A stretch of DNA of 64,000 nt, taken from the NCBI GenBank assembly GCA_037157565.1, contig JAZHRO010000026.1, positions 35,578,501 through 35,642,500 of the forward strand, given 5' to 3'. How positions within the stretch are numbered: position 1 is the first letter of the stretch; each line of letters starts with the position of its first letter. The DNA comes from Thalassia testudinum. Taxonomy: Eukaryota; Streptophyta; Magnoliopsida; Alismatales; Hydrocharitaceae. This document shows, piece after piece, positions 1 through 10,062 of this stretch. Under the pieces are notes generated by a model. It was not told the origin of the DNA. It did not search any database and worked only from the letters and a program-made list of their open reading frames with translations. Both the position numbers and the translations under genes were made by a program.

Positions 1-435
1 GTGGAGTGACGAGGGCGTCTCGCCGGAGTTTGGCCAGAGACGAAGGGGGTGACGGTGGACAGGAGCGGTCGAGGGTTTAATCAAATAAAAGACAGTGAGG
101 AAAAGAAAGAGGGGGAGATGGGGAGAAATTCTGACCTAGCTACGGAGACGGAAGGGGCTGGAGCAAGGCGGCAGTCGTATCGACTGTCGCCAGAGAAGAA
201 GATGCCCGGGGGAAGGGGCGGCGGCGAGGAGAGGGCCGGAGAGGCGCCAACTGGGTGCGGCGTGGCGCGGGAAGAGCGAGGGAGGGCAGCCCTGCAGCTG
301 GTAGTGCAGCAGAGCGACGAGGAGGAAGGGGAGAGGCCGCCGGAGCTGGAGGGCTTCCTGTCGGAGTGGGAAGAGAGGAAGTGGGGGTCTTTCTCCGTCA
401 GGACCGAGCTGCTCAGAACGGTGGAGCGACGGGGG

Positions 436-443
436 TATTTATA
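436..443 (-). promoter_or_regulatory. TATA box of family-B LTR
   Basis: The minus strand reads TATAAATA about 911 bases from the LTR 5' end. The copy at 60000 has TATAAG at about 915 bases from its end, so position is conserved between copies. Confidence 0.5.
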
Positions 444-516
444 GAGGCGGAATCAGAGAGGAGGGCGGAGGGAGACGACGTGTCTCCCTCACCGGAGGAC
501 GCCGGAGATGGAGACC

Positions 517-548
517 CATACCGTCCGTGCGTTCGCACGGCCGGTATG
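517..548. repeat. Inverted repeat (hairpin) in LTR U3
   Basis: CATACCG...CGGTATG arms extend to a 14-bp stem with one mismatch and a short loop. The equivalent hairpin in the other LTR copy is at 60809-60840. Confidence 0.6.
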
Positions 549-640
549 GTGGGTTGCAGTGACCAGGGGGTGTTCCTGTGACGGCTGACGACGCAGGGCA
601 CCCCCGGTTGTCTTGCCAGACCCTCCCCCTTACCCTGCAC

Positions 641-679
641 AGCGCCATGCTCCGCGCAAGGTCGCCGGAGCATGGTGCT
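641..679. repeat. Second inverted repeat in LTR U3
   Basis: Arms AGCGCCATGCTCCG (641-654) and CGGAGCATGGTGCT (666-679) pair over 14 positions with one G-T pair and an 11-base loop. The counterpart lies at 60692-60728. Confidence 0.6.
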
Positions 680-1354
680 GGTCAGGTTTTGGCAGGAGGG
701 ACCTGAATGCAAAGAACGAAGGAGATTTAGGGGCAGAAATGTGAGGGTTCAAAAGTTGAGGGCCAAAAAGTAAATAAATGAGGACCAAAGTGTAAAGTTG
801 GTCAAGAAGGTTTCCTCTTAGGCTCAAGTTTTTATACATGGCTAATTGGGACCTAAGGATTATGATGGTGAATTTTATTTCTAGATTAAACCTTGTTTGA
901 CCGGTCAATTTACGCAAAAACCTAAATTAAGTTATTAATTGGGCATGGTTCTCAATATAGGTCAAAAAGGGTTCCGAAGGCCAAATTGAAGGTTCTAAAC
1001 CCTAGAGATTATTTTTCTATGAATTTTAGAGGGTTTATTCTATTTTTACTTTGCCTCGAACCTCGCGAATTGAAGTGGGTTTGTTTTAAGGTTACAGATT
1101 ATCATTTAGCTCCTTGGAATTGTTGTAGCCCTTATCAGATCATCCCACTTTCCTTCTTATTTGGTTTGTTTGACCTATGTTTGGACCTGTATGCAGATTA
1201 TACTGGTAAAATTGCATTTTTACCCCTTATGACTTGTTTTCTTCTTAAACTCAGAATTCTCTGAGTTAAGCCTTTCCTTGAGTTATGTAGGAGCTTTTAT
1301 CCTTTGTATTAGGTCAAAATGAGCTAGTTATGGCTCATGATGAGGTTCTCATCA

Positions 1355-1906
1355 AAAGCCGTTCTCCATATTTAAACCCCTTCCAACCACCCATTCAAGG
1401 CATTCACTCCACTTGCAACTACTCTACCCCTCTCCTAGCTACCTTTAAGCTCTTTTATAATCGTCGGAGACGACGAGCCACCGACGAAGCCCTCTCCACC
1501 ACCGTGGCTGCCTCGCCGCCCTCCCTCTCTCTCTCTTTCTTCCCTTCTTTTAAGCTTGACTTTACTTATGTTTAAGTATGTATCTAATGTTGTAATTATG
1601 AACTAAAGCTGCATGATTAATGAAGTTGTTTTCTATTCAGTTGCTTGCTCTATTTTCTATTCAAGTTGCATGTTACAAAGGAAACGATGCTAACCCTAAT
1701 CTTTCTCTCTCTCTCTCGCTTTTCACCCACACCTTTTCGCAAGCAAAACCCCACGATTTTTGTGACAATAAGTGACAAGAAAAATCTGATTTTTATGCCT
1801 CCCTGAGACAGACACTCGAACTCACATCCGTTTCTTTACTTTAAAACTGACGTTGCAAGTGCAAACTATAATGACACTTCTAAACACACGCGCACGAACC
1901 ACGTCA
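1355..1906 (+). repeat. 5' LTR of Athila A, 3' portion only
   Basis: About 550 bases align with 12299-12845 of the 3' LTR at roughly 93 % by eye. The segment ends ...ACGTCA, matching the 3' LTR terminus, six bases before the primer site. Confidence 0.85.
1369..1376 (+). promoter_or_regulatory. TATA-like box of LTR A
   Basis: TATTTAAA followed by CCCCTTCCAACCA is present in all three copies of this LTR (also 8598-8605 and 12314-12321). Confidence 0.55.
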
Positions 1907-1911
1907 GTTTT

Positions 1912-1929
1912 TGGTACCGTTGCCGGGTA
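1912..1929 (+). other. Primer binding site, tRNA-Asp type
   Basis: TGGTACCGTTGCCGGGTA differs at two positions from TGGCGCCGTTGCCGGGGA, the complement of the 3' end of plant tRNA-Asp(GTC) that primes Athila/Tat elements. It sits six bases after the LTR end. Confidence 0.8.
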
Positions 1930-3110
1930 GGCAACGGATTTGTTTTGTCACTTCCATTTTATATCCATTCTCACATCGTCTAACGCCTTGTCTCCTTTTA
2001 CTTGATGGTTGCAGGAATTCGGCGCTTGGACGGCGAAGCAGCGCAACCCATGACGGTAATAAGGGAGTAGGCGCAACAAGGACCGATAGTGAGTAGTTCT
2101 TCACTCATGGTTGTTTGCTTGCTTGAAAAACTAAACTAAAAAAAATTGTAAAATTGAAAAAAAAAATTGGTGTGGTCTATGATTACCTGACCCACATCCT
2201 TAACACATCACCCAACAAAAAATGTACACTTTAACATTCTGAATAAATTCTTGGAGTGTTCTTTTCTCTTTTTGAGTGGTGTTTGCGAAGCCACCTTGGA
2301 TTGACTTGGGCCGCACCACTCAACCCTAAAAATGACTCATCTAATAGAAGCTGCATGATCATTAGGATGAGTACATTAGGGTTTTAGAGCCTCTACACAA
2401 TAAAAGGAAATCTACTTTCACCAAATTATATGCAAAACTTGATGTGCCCATTGAAACTTGTCTAAAAACATTAAGACACGTCAATCCTAAAAGACACTAA
2501 AGTAAGGATGAAATACTAAAAGACACCACATCTTGAAAAAAAATCCTTGCTTGAAAATCATGTTTTGATAGAAGAACAACACTGAAAGTGGCAAACTAAG
2601 AGGCACCACCCCAATCAACGCCTCATCACATAACCCTAGCACAAGCACTATCCTAGCCCTTTTAAAACTGAGTAGACGTGCCCTAGGCAAGACTGAGTTA
2701 AGTCTCAAGAGGCGAGGTTTTGTTCGCTGGGCACTTGGCTTTCATTCTCTTGGTGACTAGGCTGCGAGGAGTATCAAACGACCGTAGTTGTGGGGTCTAT
2801 GGAACCAGGGGCGCAAGCTAAAGGAAGAACCTTCCCTGTAATCCCCTCGTAATCAACCTGGCCAGATTAGTTTTGGGAAGGGGAGTCCAGTGCTTACGGA
2901 CTTAATCACCCTTTTTGAGATTTCTAGGTCTCCTAAGGAAATACACCATAAGGACTAGGCTTGTTTGCTTGATTGAACACACACTTCTCGCATTTGTCGC
3001 TCTCCACATACCCTCCTGTTCTTTTCTAGTGTATGCACGGGAGACGCTCACTGCATCCCGAGTTATTTGTTTTGGGACGGGAATTCAGGCGACTTTATTT
3101 TGCTAGAAAC
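1930..3110 (+). other. Untranslated leader of Athila A
   Basis: About 1.2 kb between primer site and gag. No supported open frame. An A-rich stretch lies near 2140-2170. Long leaders are usual in Athila elements. Confidence 0.6.
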
Positions 3111-5009
3111 ATGGCTGAACCTAGGGTAGATGAGGTTGAGGGCCAACCCCTACCAGACACAATGGCCATTATCCAAGCATAGATTAATGCAAACCACCAG
3201 CTTCAGCAACAACAGATCCACACCATCATGCAAGCCATATACCGGTTACAGAACCCACAAGGGCAACCGCCACTTGATGTACCACCATTTCAGGATCAAC
3301 CGAGGCCCCTCCGCGATTTCTACAATCCTTCTGCTATTAGAGTTGAGCCACACCTTAGGATCCCCGAAGGGGGAGATGATTTTGAGCTAAAACTAAATGT
3401 CTTAAGTCCGATCCAGAGCCACTTCCATAGAAGCTCAAATGAGGACCCCTTCCAGCACCTAGAGGATCTTGACCGGATAGCACGAACTGTGAAACCTAGG
3501 AACATTAGCCTTGACATTGTTCTAATTAAGATGTTCCCCTTCTCGTTGAGAGACAAGGCTTCTCACTGGCTTAGAACCCTAGGTAGACCAATTACCACGT
3601 GGGAAGAACTGAGGCATGCATTTCTAAAGAAATTCTTCCCCATAGGAAAGACCAATGCCCTCAGAAGAGCTATTACTACCTTCACACTCCAGGGTGGGGA
3701 ATAGTTCCATGAGGCGTGGGAAAGATTTAATGAACTCTTGAGGAAATGCCCACACCACGAAGTACCAAGGTGGCAATTGACCCAGATTTTCTACCACGGT
3801 CTGGACAGCAACCTACGGAACTTCATTGATGCCTCATGCGGGGGGAACTTCCTGAACAAGGATGAGGAGAGCGCGTTTAAGCTCTTTGAGTCTATGAGCG
3901 AAAATTCGCTCAACAATGCTAATATGACCCAGTTTAACCGAACCAGTCAACCCCCTGGTGGGATTTATGAGGTACAAGCAAATTCTAGAATGGTTGACAT
4001 GGACATCATTGCCAAGAAACTAGATCGAGTGGAATTGGTGGACAAAAAGATTGATGGGTTACTGAACCAAACCAGGAATCCGTTACAGACCTTCTCCCAA
4101 ACAAAGGAGCACATAATGTTGACCTGGTCTAGCCCTTAAGCCAACTGAACCTGGAACAACCCCTGACCACGTTCCAGGGAGGGACCTTTGCTCCCTCAAC
4201 CCTTGATTACTCTCTTCCCTCCCCATCGACATCTGCTATCCTTGAAGATGTATAGGCTGTCCAAGGCTGTGCTAAACCTGACCCTTTGTCCAACACTTAC
4301 AACACTGGCTGACGTAATCACCCCAACTTTGGTTGGACAAACCAGAAACCACTGTAATTCCAAAACCAGCTCAAGCCAAACCAGCAGCCAAACTTGCCCC
4401 CCTATCAGCAAGGACCACAAGTTAGACCCCCACATAATCAAAATAGGGTGGCCCCTCCCCCACAGAACCAAATGGACACCCTGATAAAAATGACGGCTGA
4501 AATGAACCAGAAACATCAGGTGGAAATGGCCTTAGTAAAGGGACAGTTAAGCCAACTTTTGGACTGTAAACAACAAGGATCCCTACCTTCCCAGCCATAA
4601 ACGAACCTGCGAAATATAATTAACAGAGGCCCTAATTCGCAAGGGTTCCAGAGCAATCCCGGGCAGGCTTACATGGTCTAGCCAACCCCACAAACACCCC
4701 CTGGGTTCGGTGCTTCTTCGTCCTCATCTTCTCAAGGATCATCCCATGGTCCCAATGTCTCTATGAATGCGATAACCTCGAGAAGCGACACCAAAACCCA
4801 GGATCCCAAATGACCGACTCTCCCCGAGACTTTACTCGCTGAAATACCCGGCTTAGAAGAGGCACCAGAAAAACCCAAGGACCCAGAAATAGACCCGATC
4901 CATGTTCAGACACCCTACCCTAAGGCCTTGGAGACAATCAAGAAGAAGAAAAATGTTGTGGAAACTGAGGAGCTTTTGGAGATCTTTAAGCAAGTACAGA
5001 TTAATATTT
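3111..5009 (+). pseudogene. gag: gag of Athila A (degenerate)
   Basis: This is the capsid/nucleocapsid polyprotein region. The likely start is ATG 3111 (M-A-E-P-R-V-D-E). An N-terminal segment (D-F-Y-N-P-S-A-I..E-P-H-L-R-I-P-E-G) matches the gag start of element B at the right edge of the window. The retrotransposon gag domain follows at about 3380-3900, with the W-E-R-F-N-E-L-L-R-K-C-P-H-H motif at 3718-3759. In-frame stops occur at 3180 and 3702. The frame shifts between about 4140 and 4390. The Q/P-rich part then continues (4394-4597), with further stops at 4598, 4679 and 4812, and a second shift near 5010. No intact zinc knuckle is visible. The product cannot be made from this copy. Confidence 0.8.
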
Positions 5010-7778
5010 CTTCCTCGAAGCCGTTAAGCACATCCCGGCTTACGCCAAGTTTTTAAAGGATGCTTGTACACCCAAACGTAAGCCAAGACCTCAAGCACCT
5101 AGGAAGGTTGTGCTCTCCAAACAAGCAAGTTCCGTAATATCAAGCAACCTTCCGCTCAAGCGAACTGACCTAGGAGCACCCCTGATTTCCTGCAATATCG
5201 GGGACATGACATTTGATAGAGCACTCCTGGACTTAGGTGCTTCTATCAATCTGATTCCAACAACCCTGTACCACCAATTTGGTTTCAGAGAATTGACACC
5301 CACACCTGTCACCATCCAGCTGGCTGACAGATCTGTGAAGACCCTGAAGGGGGTTGTCAAGGATGTGATTGTGCGGGTCAAGGACTTCTATCTCCCGGTA
5401 GACTTCTTTGTGCTCGACATGGAAGTCCCTGAAAAATTACAGAACGCACCCATAATCTTGGGCAGACCTTTCTTAACTACGGCTAAGGCAAACATTGATT
5501 GTGACACGGGATGTATGGAAATCGCCTTTGGAGACAAGAAAATGCAATTGGATATCTTCCGGGTGACAAAGTCTTTTGATTGCGATTGTGTTCAGGAACA
5601 TGATCCCATGGAAACTCTGGTCGAGGAATGCCTCACCCTTAGTTCTGTCTCAGACCACCAAGCCTGTAATGACTGTTCTGACCCGTCACCATCGCTACCC
5701 ATGGACCTCTGTAAGGCTAATTACGATCAAACAACACCATTTGAGGTAATAGATGTTGATCAACTCCCGCCTTTCCCTTTTCCGTCGACCGTTGTTCTAC
5801 TCGCACCCGAACTTAAGCCACTACCCGAGAATCTCAAGTATGTCTTCCTGGGACCTGACCAGACCTTCTCTGTGATTATTAACTCTCATCTAACCAAGGA
5901 TCAGGAACTCAGGTTGACCGCGACCCTATCAGAACATCGGGCTGCCATTGGTTGGACCATTTCTGACTTGAGAGGAATTAGCCCCGCCTATTGCACCCAT
6001 AAGATTTACTTGGAAGACGGGGCACGACCCTCCCGCCAGATGCAGAGACAATTAAACCCAAACATGTCGGAGGTCGTTAAGAAAGAAATTATCAAGCGGC
6101 TTGATGCCGACATCATCTATCCTATCTTTGATAGCCCCTCGGTGAGCCCCACTCAAGTGGTTCCAAAGAAAGCCGGGCTCACTTTTGTCACCAACGAGCA
6201 TGGCGAATCCATCCCCACCCGCACCACCACTGCATGGCAGGTGTGTATTGATTATAGGAAGCTCAATGAAGCCACTAAGAAGGATCATTTCCCCTTGCCA
6301 TTCATTGAAAAGATCCTTGAAAGATTGGCAGGGAAAAAGTATTTTTGCTTCCTGGATGGATATTCAGGATATAACCAAGTCGCAATTGTGTCAGAAGATC
6401 AAGAAAAGACCACATTCACTTGCCCGTACGGCACGTTTGCATTCCGTCGAATGCCATTCGGGTTATGCAACGCACCTGCTACCTTCCAGCATTGCATGCT
6501 AGACATTTTTTCCAAAATGGTGGGTAAATACTTAAAGGTCTTTATGGATGATTTCTCTGTATTTGGGAATTCATTCGACCATTGTCTGAGCAACTTGGAG
6601 AAAATCCTGAAACGATGTATCGAGGTTAATCTGGTGTTAAGTTGGGAAAACATCCATTTTATGGTTTAAGAAGGAATCATCCTCGGTCACATCGTATCGC
6701 ATAGGGGCATGGAGGTGGATCAGGCTAAGGTTGATTTGATTTCCAAACTTCCTCCGCCTAGCTCAGTCCGACATATTCGCTCATTCCTGGGACATGTTGG
6801 CTTCTATCGAAGGTTCATTAAAGACTTCTCCCAGCTTTCCAAACCCTTAACCGACCTTCTGGCCAACGACGCCATATTCCACATGTCCTCTAATTGCATC
6901 CAGGCTTATCACACCCTCCGAGACTTAGTCTCCACAGCACTTGTACTTCAACCCCCGGATTGGTCCTAGGACTTTGAGATTATGTGTGATGCATCAGATT
7001 TTTCCATACGCACTGTCCTGGGACAAAGACAAGACAAGAAACCTGTGGCGATCTACTACGCGAGCAAAACGTTGGATGAGGCCCAACGAAATTATATAGT
7101 CACAAAGAAAGAATTGCTCGTTGTAGTCTTCGGGCTTGAGAAGTTCCGACCTTACTTGCTGGGATCCCACGTGACCATCTATACTGACCATTCCACCATC
7201 CGGCACCTGTTGGCTAAGAAGGACGCAAAGCCCAGGCTCATCAGATTGATCCTGCTCTTGCAGGAATTTGACCTGGAAATCTGCGACAAGGCCGGATCAA
7301 AGAATGTGGTGGCTGACCATTTGTCTAGACTTCACCTAGACCACATTGGACCCTCCCTGCCTTTATCTGACACCTTCCCCGATGAACACATTCTAGCTGT
7401 GCAAGACAAGAAACTACTTTGGTATGCTGATTATGTCAACTACCTAGTTGCAGGACAAACCCCACACAGCTGGTCCAGACAGCAATGGGACAGGTTCTTG
7501 GCCGAGGCCAAGCACTATTTCTGGGATGATCCCATGTTGTTTCACCTCTGTGCTGACCAGATCATCAGGAGGTGTATCCCTGAGAACGAAGTTCAGAGTG
7601 TGCTATCCTTCTGTCATGACCAAGCTTGTGGTGGCCACTTCTTTGGAAAGAAAACGGCTGCGAAGGTTCTACAGTCTGGATTTTACTGGCCTTCCCTATT
7701 TAAGGATGTACACAACTTTGCCAAAACTTGCTCATGCTGCCAAACGCTGAGGACCATGACCAGAAAAGATATGATGCC
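5010..7778 (+). pseudogene. pol: pol of Athila A, part 1: protease, RT, RNase H, start of integrase
   Basis: An Athila-type linker (F-L-E-A-V-K-H-I-P-A-Y-A-K-F-L) at 5014-5058 leads into an aspartic protease with D-L-G-A-S at 5230-5244. Reverse transcriptase occupies about 6000-6700 with Y-R-K-L-N, F-R-R-M-P-F-G-L-C-N-A-P-A-T-F and the catalytic F-M-D-D at about 6540. RNase H follows at about 6980-7330 (C-D-A-S-D, T-D-H-S, A-D-H-L-S). The integrase H-H-C-C zinc finger is at about 7615-7750. In-frame stops at 6667 (TAA, from CAA) and 6967 (TAG, from TGG) break an otherwise single frame. Coding stops at 7778, where a solo LTR is inserted just after the M-T-R-K-D-M-M-P motif, and resumes at 9139. 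Confidence 0.9.
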
Positions 7779-8212
7779 TGATAACACTGCATATGGGGGT
7801 GATAATTCTGTTAAATAGGGCCCATCTTAAGAATAAAAGACACAACATAAGTAGAATGGGAGCATTGCATGCATCATATGCCAAGATTGCTTATAAAATA
7901 GTATTAATGGCCATTTGTACAAGCACTTGTCAAAGTAGGCCTTAAACGAGCAATCGGACTGAACAGATGGATTCAGAACGACGAACAGAGTCTAACGAAT
8001 TCAAAATCGGCCAAATCTGACATCCGGAGCTCACACAATGAGCCCAAGAAGTTCTGACCATTGATCTGATGATCAACGGCCCTCGATGTGCCACGTGGCG
8101 CCCGCTCACCACACGCTGCTTCCACCTTCAGTCGGAGATCAAATCTCAGCTGTTGATCTCTGATCAGACAGCCGAGAACCACGCGCACGCCCGCGGTCGC
8201 CACGACAAAGTA

Positions 8213-8280
8213 GCGGGCATGGCGCAGCGGTTAACATGCACGCCCGCACCCACACGGCGCGGGTTCAAACCACGCGATGC
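8213..8280 (+). other. tRNA-like segment with A and B boxes in LTR A
   Basis: TGGCGCAGCGGTT (8220-8232) fits the RNA polymerase III A box and GGTTCAAACC (8262-8271) fits the B box, with about 30 bases between them as in a tRNA or tRNA-derived SINE head. No full cloverleaf is claimed. Confidence 0.45.
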
Positions 8281-8597
8281 GGGAAATCAAAGACAGCGAG
8301 GCGCGCGAACGAAATTGGGCTGCCCGATCAGCAGTGGGCAGTCGAGATAGCGCCACGCGGCACGCCCTCAGGCAGCGATCAGCCACGCCCGCGGCACACC
8401 AGACGGCAATGCTTGCACGCACTAGCACTCAAGGCGCGATCCAAGCGCGCCCATGTAGCGCCCACGAATCGAGCCCGAGGAAGCACAGTGTGGGTGAGCG
8501 ACCGACGGGCTAGGGGCTTCACCGACGCTTTTGGAAGGGTTTTAGCGACGTCCCGGATGTCGCTAAAACCCTTCTTCTTTTAGAAAGCCCTTCTCCC

Positions 8598-8605
8598 TAT
8601 TTAAA
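8598..8605 (+). promoter_or_regulatory. TATA-like box of solo LTR A
   Basis: TATTTAAA in the same context as the other two family-A LTR copies. Confidence 0.5.
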
Positions 8606-9138
8606 CCCCTTCCAACCACTCATTCAAGGCATTCACTTCCTTTGCAACTACTCTACTCCTCTCTTAGCTAGCTTTAGGCCCTCTTGTAATCGTCGGAGAC
8701 GACGAGCCGCCGACGGAGCTTTCTCCACCACTATGGCTGCCTCGCCGCCCTACCTCTTTCTCTCTTTCTTCCTCTCTTTTAAGCTTTACTTTATTTATGT
8801 TTAAGCATGTATCTAATGTTGTAATTTATGAACTAAAGCTGCATGATTAATGAAGTTGTTTTCCATTCAGTTGTCTACTTTATTTCCTATCCAAGTTGCA
8901 TGTTAAAGAAAGAAACGACTCTAACCCTAATCTCTCTCTCTCTCTCGCTTTTCTCCCGCACCTTTTCGCAAGCAAAACTCCACAATTTTCGTGACAATAA
9001 GTGACAAGAAAAAATCCGATTTTCATGGCTCCCTGAAATCGACACTTGGACTCACATCCATTTCTTTACTTTAAAACCGGCATTGCAAGTGCGAACTATA
9101 ACGACACTTCTCAACACACACGCACGAAAGCGACATCA

Positions 9139-10062
9139 ATGCCCCTCCAGCCCATCTTGATTGTTGAAATCTTCGACGTTTGGGGTATCGATTTTATGGG
9201 CCCCTTTCCACCATCCAACGACTTTGAGTACATCCTAGTCTCGGTAGACTATGTTTCTAAATGGATTGAAGCCGTCGCCACCTGCCGATGCGATCACAGG
9301 ACTGTCATGGACTTTGTTAAACAGAACATTTTCTCCTGGTTTGGAATACCAAAGGCCATGATCAATGATGGTGGAAGCCATTTTATTCACTCCCAATTCC
9401 GTGCCCTACTTAGAAAATACAGGGTTAACCACCGCATTGCTACCTTGTATCATCCGCAAACTAATGGGCAGACCGAGGTCTCAAATAGACAAATCAAGAA
9501 CATTTTACAAAAGACTGTGAGACCTGACAGGAAAGACTGGTCCACATGACTAGATGATGCCCTGTGGGCATACAGGATCGCTTTCAAGACCCCGATAGGC
9601 ATGTCGCCTTATCGCTTGGTCTTTAGCACAGCTTGCCACCTTCCTGTCGAATTGGAACACCGGGCCTACTAGGTTGTCAAGCAATGTAACATGGATTCCC
9701 AGTTAGCCGGTGCGCAGAGGATGCTCCAACTCTCTGAGCTCTAAGAAATTCGTCGAGACGCCTTTGAGAATAATCGACTATATAAGGAGAAAATGAAAGC
9801 CGTCCACGACCGACTCATCCATAGAAAGACCTTTGAGCCTAACCAGCAAGTCTGGCTGTTCGATGCCCACCTAAAACTCTTTCCAGGGAAACTCAAGTCC
9901 AAATGGACAGGACCATTTCGGGTGGTTAAGCCTCACTCTAATGGGGCAGTTGAAATCGCTGATCCAAACACTGGGCATACTTTTATAGTTAATGGTCAAA
10001 GATTGAAACACTTCCTAGCCCAGGTTCCCCCAAAGGAGAGTGTCACCCTCATTGAGGGATGA
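9139..10062 (+). pseudogene. pol: pol of Athila A, part 2: integrase core and C-terminus
   Basis: This continues the frame interrupted at 7778. The integrase catalytic core shows D in [10 protein letters not shown] (about 9180-9207), D in I-N-D-G-G-S-H-F (about 9361) and E in G-Q-T-E-V-S-N (about 9469), the D-D-E triad that joins cDNA to target DNA. The C-terminal part has the W-L-F-D-A..L-K-L-F-P-G-K-L-K-S-K-W-T-G-P-F motif at about 9850-9920. In-frame stops occur at 9547 (TGA, from CGA), 9670 (TAG, from TGG) and 9742 (TAA). The natural stop is TGA at 10060-10062. No chromodomain follows, as expected for Athila. Confidence 0.9.

Larger units (their letters stand above)
1..1354 (-). mobile_element. 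Partial Athila-type LTR, family B, reversed, runs off the left edge
   Basis: Read on the minus strand this matches the first ~1.35 kb of the LTR that starts at 60000. Both begin TGATGAGAACC and share the stretch around a GGTTCGAGG-type motif, then a TATA box about 910 bases in, then a GC-rich segment. The minus-strand 5' end is at 1354 and abuts the remains of another LTR, so this is the 5' LTR (or a solo LTR) of an element extending beyond base 1. Short open frames here lie in LTR U3/R sequence and are not genes. Confidence 0.8.
7779..9138 (+). mobile_element. Solo LTR of family A inserted in integrase
   Basis: The element is 1360 bp, begins TGATAACACTGC and ends GACATCA. It is flanked on both sides by ATGCC (7774-7778 and 9139-9143), a 5-bp target duplication. 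The flanking integrase codons join across the duplication. It is homologous to the 3' LTR at 11415-12845 throughout, including the hairpin near 8059, the TATA box and the CT-rich tract. No internal domain is present, so it is a product of LTR-LTR recombination. Confidence 0.93.
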
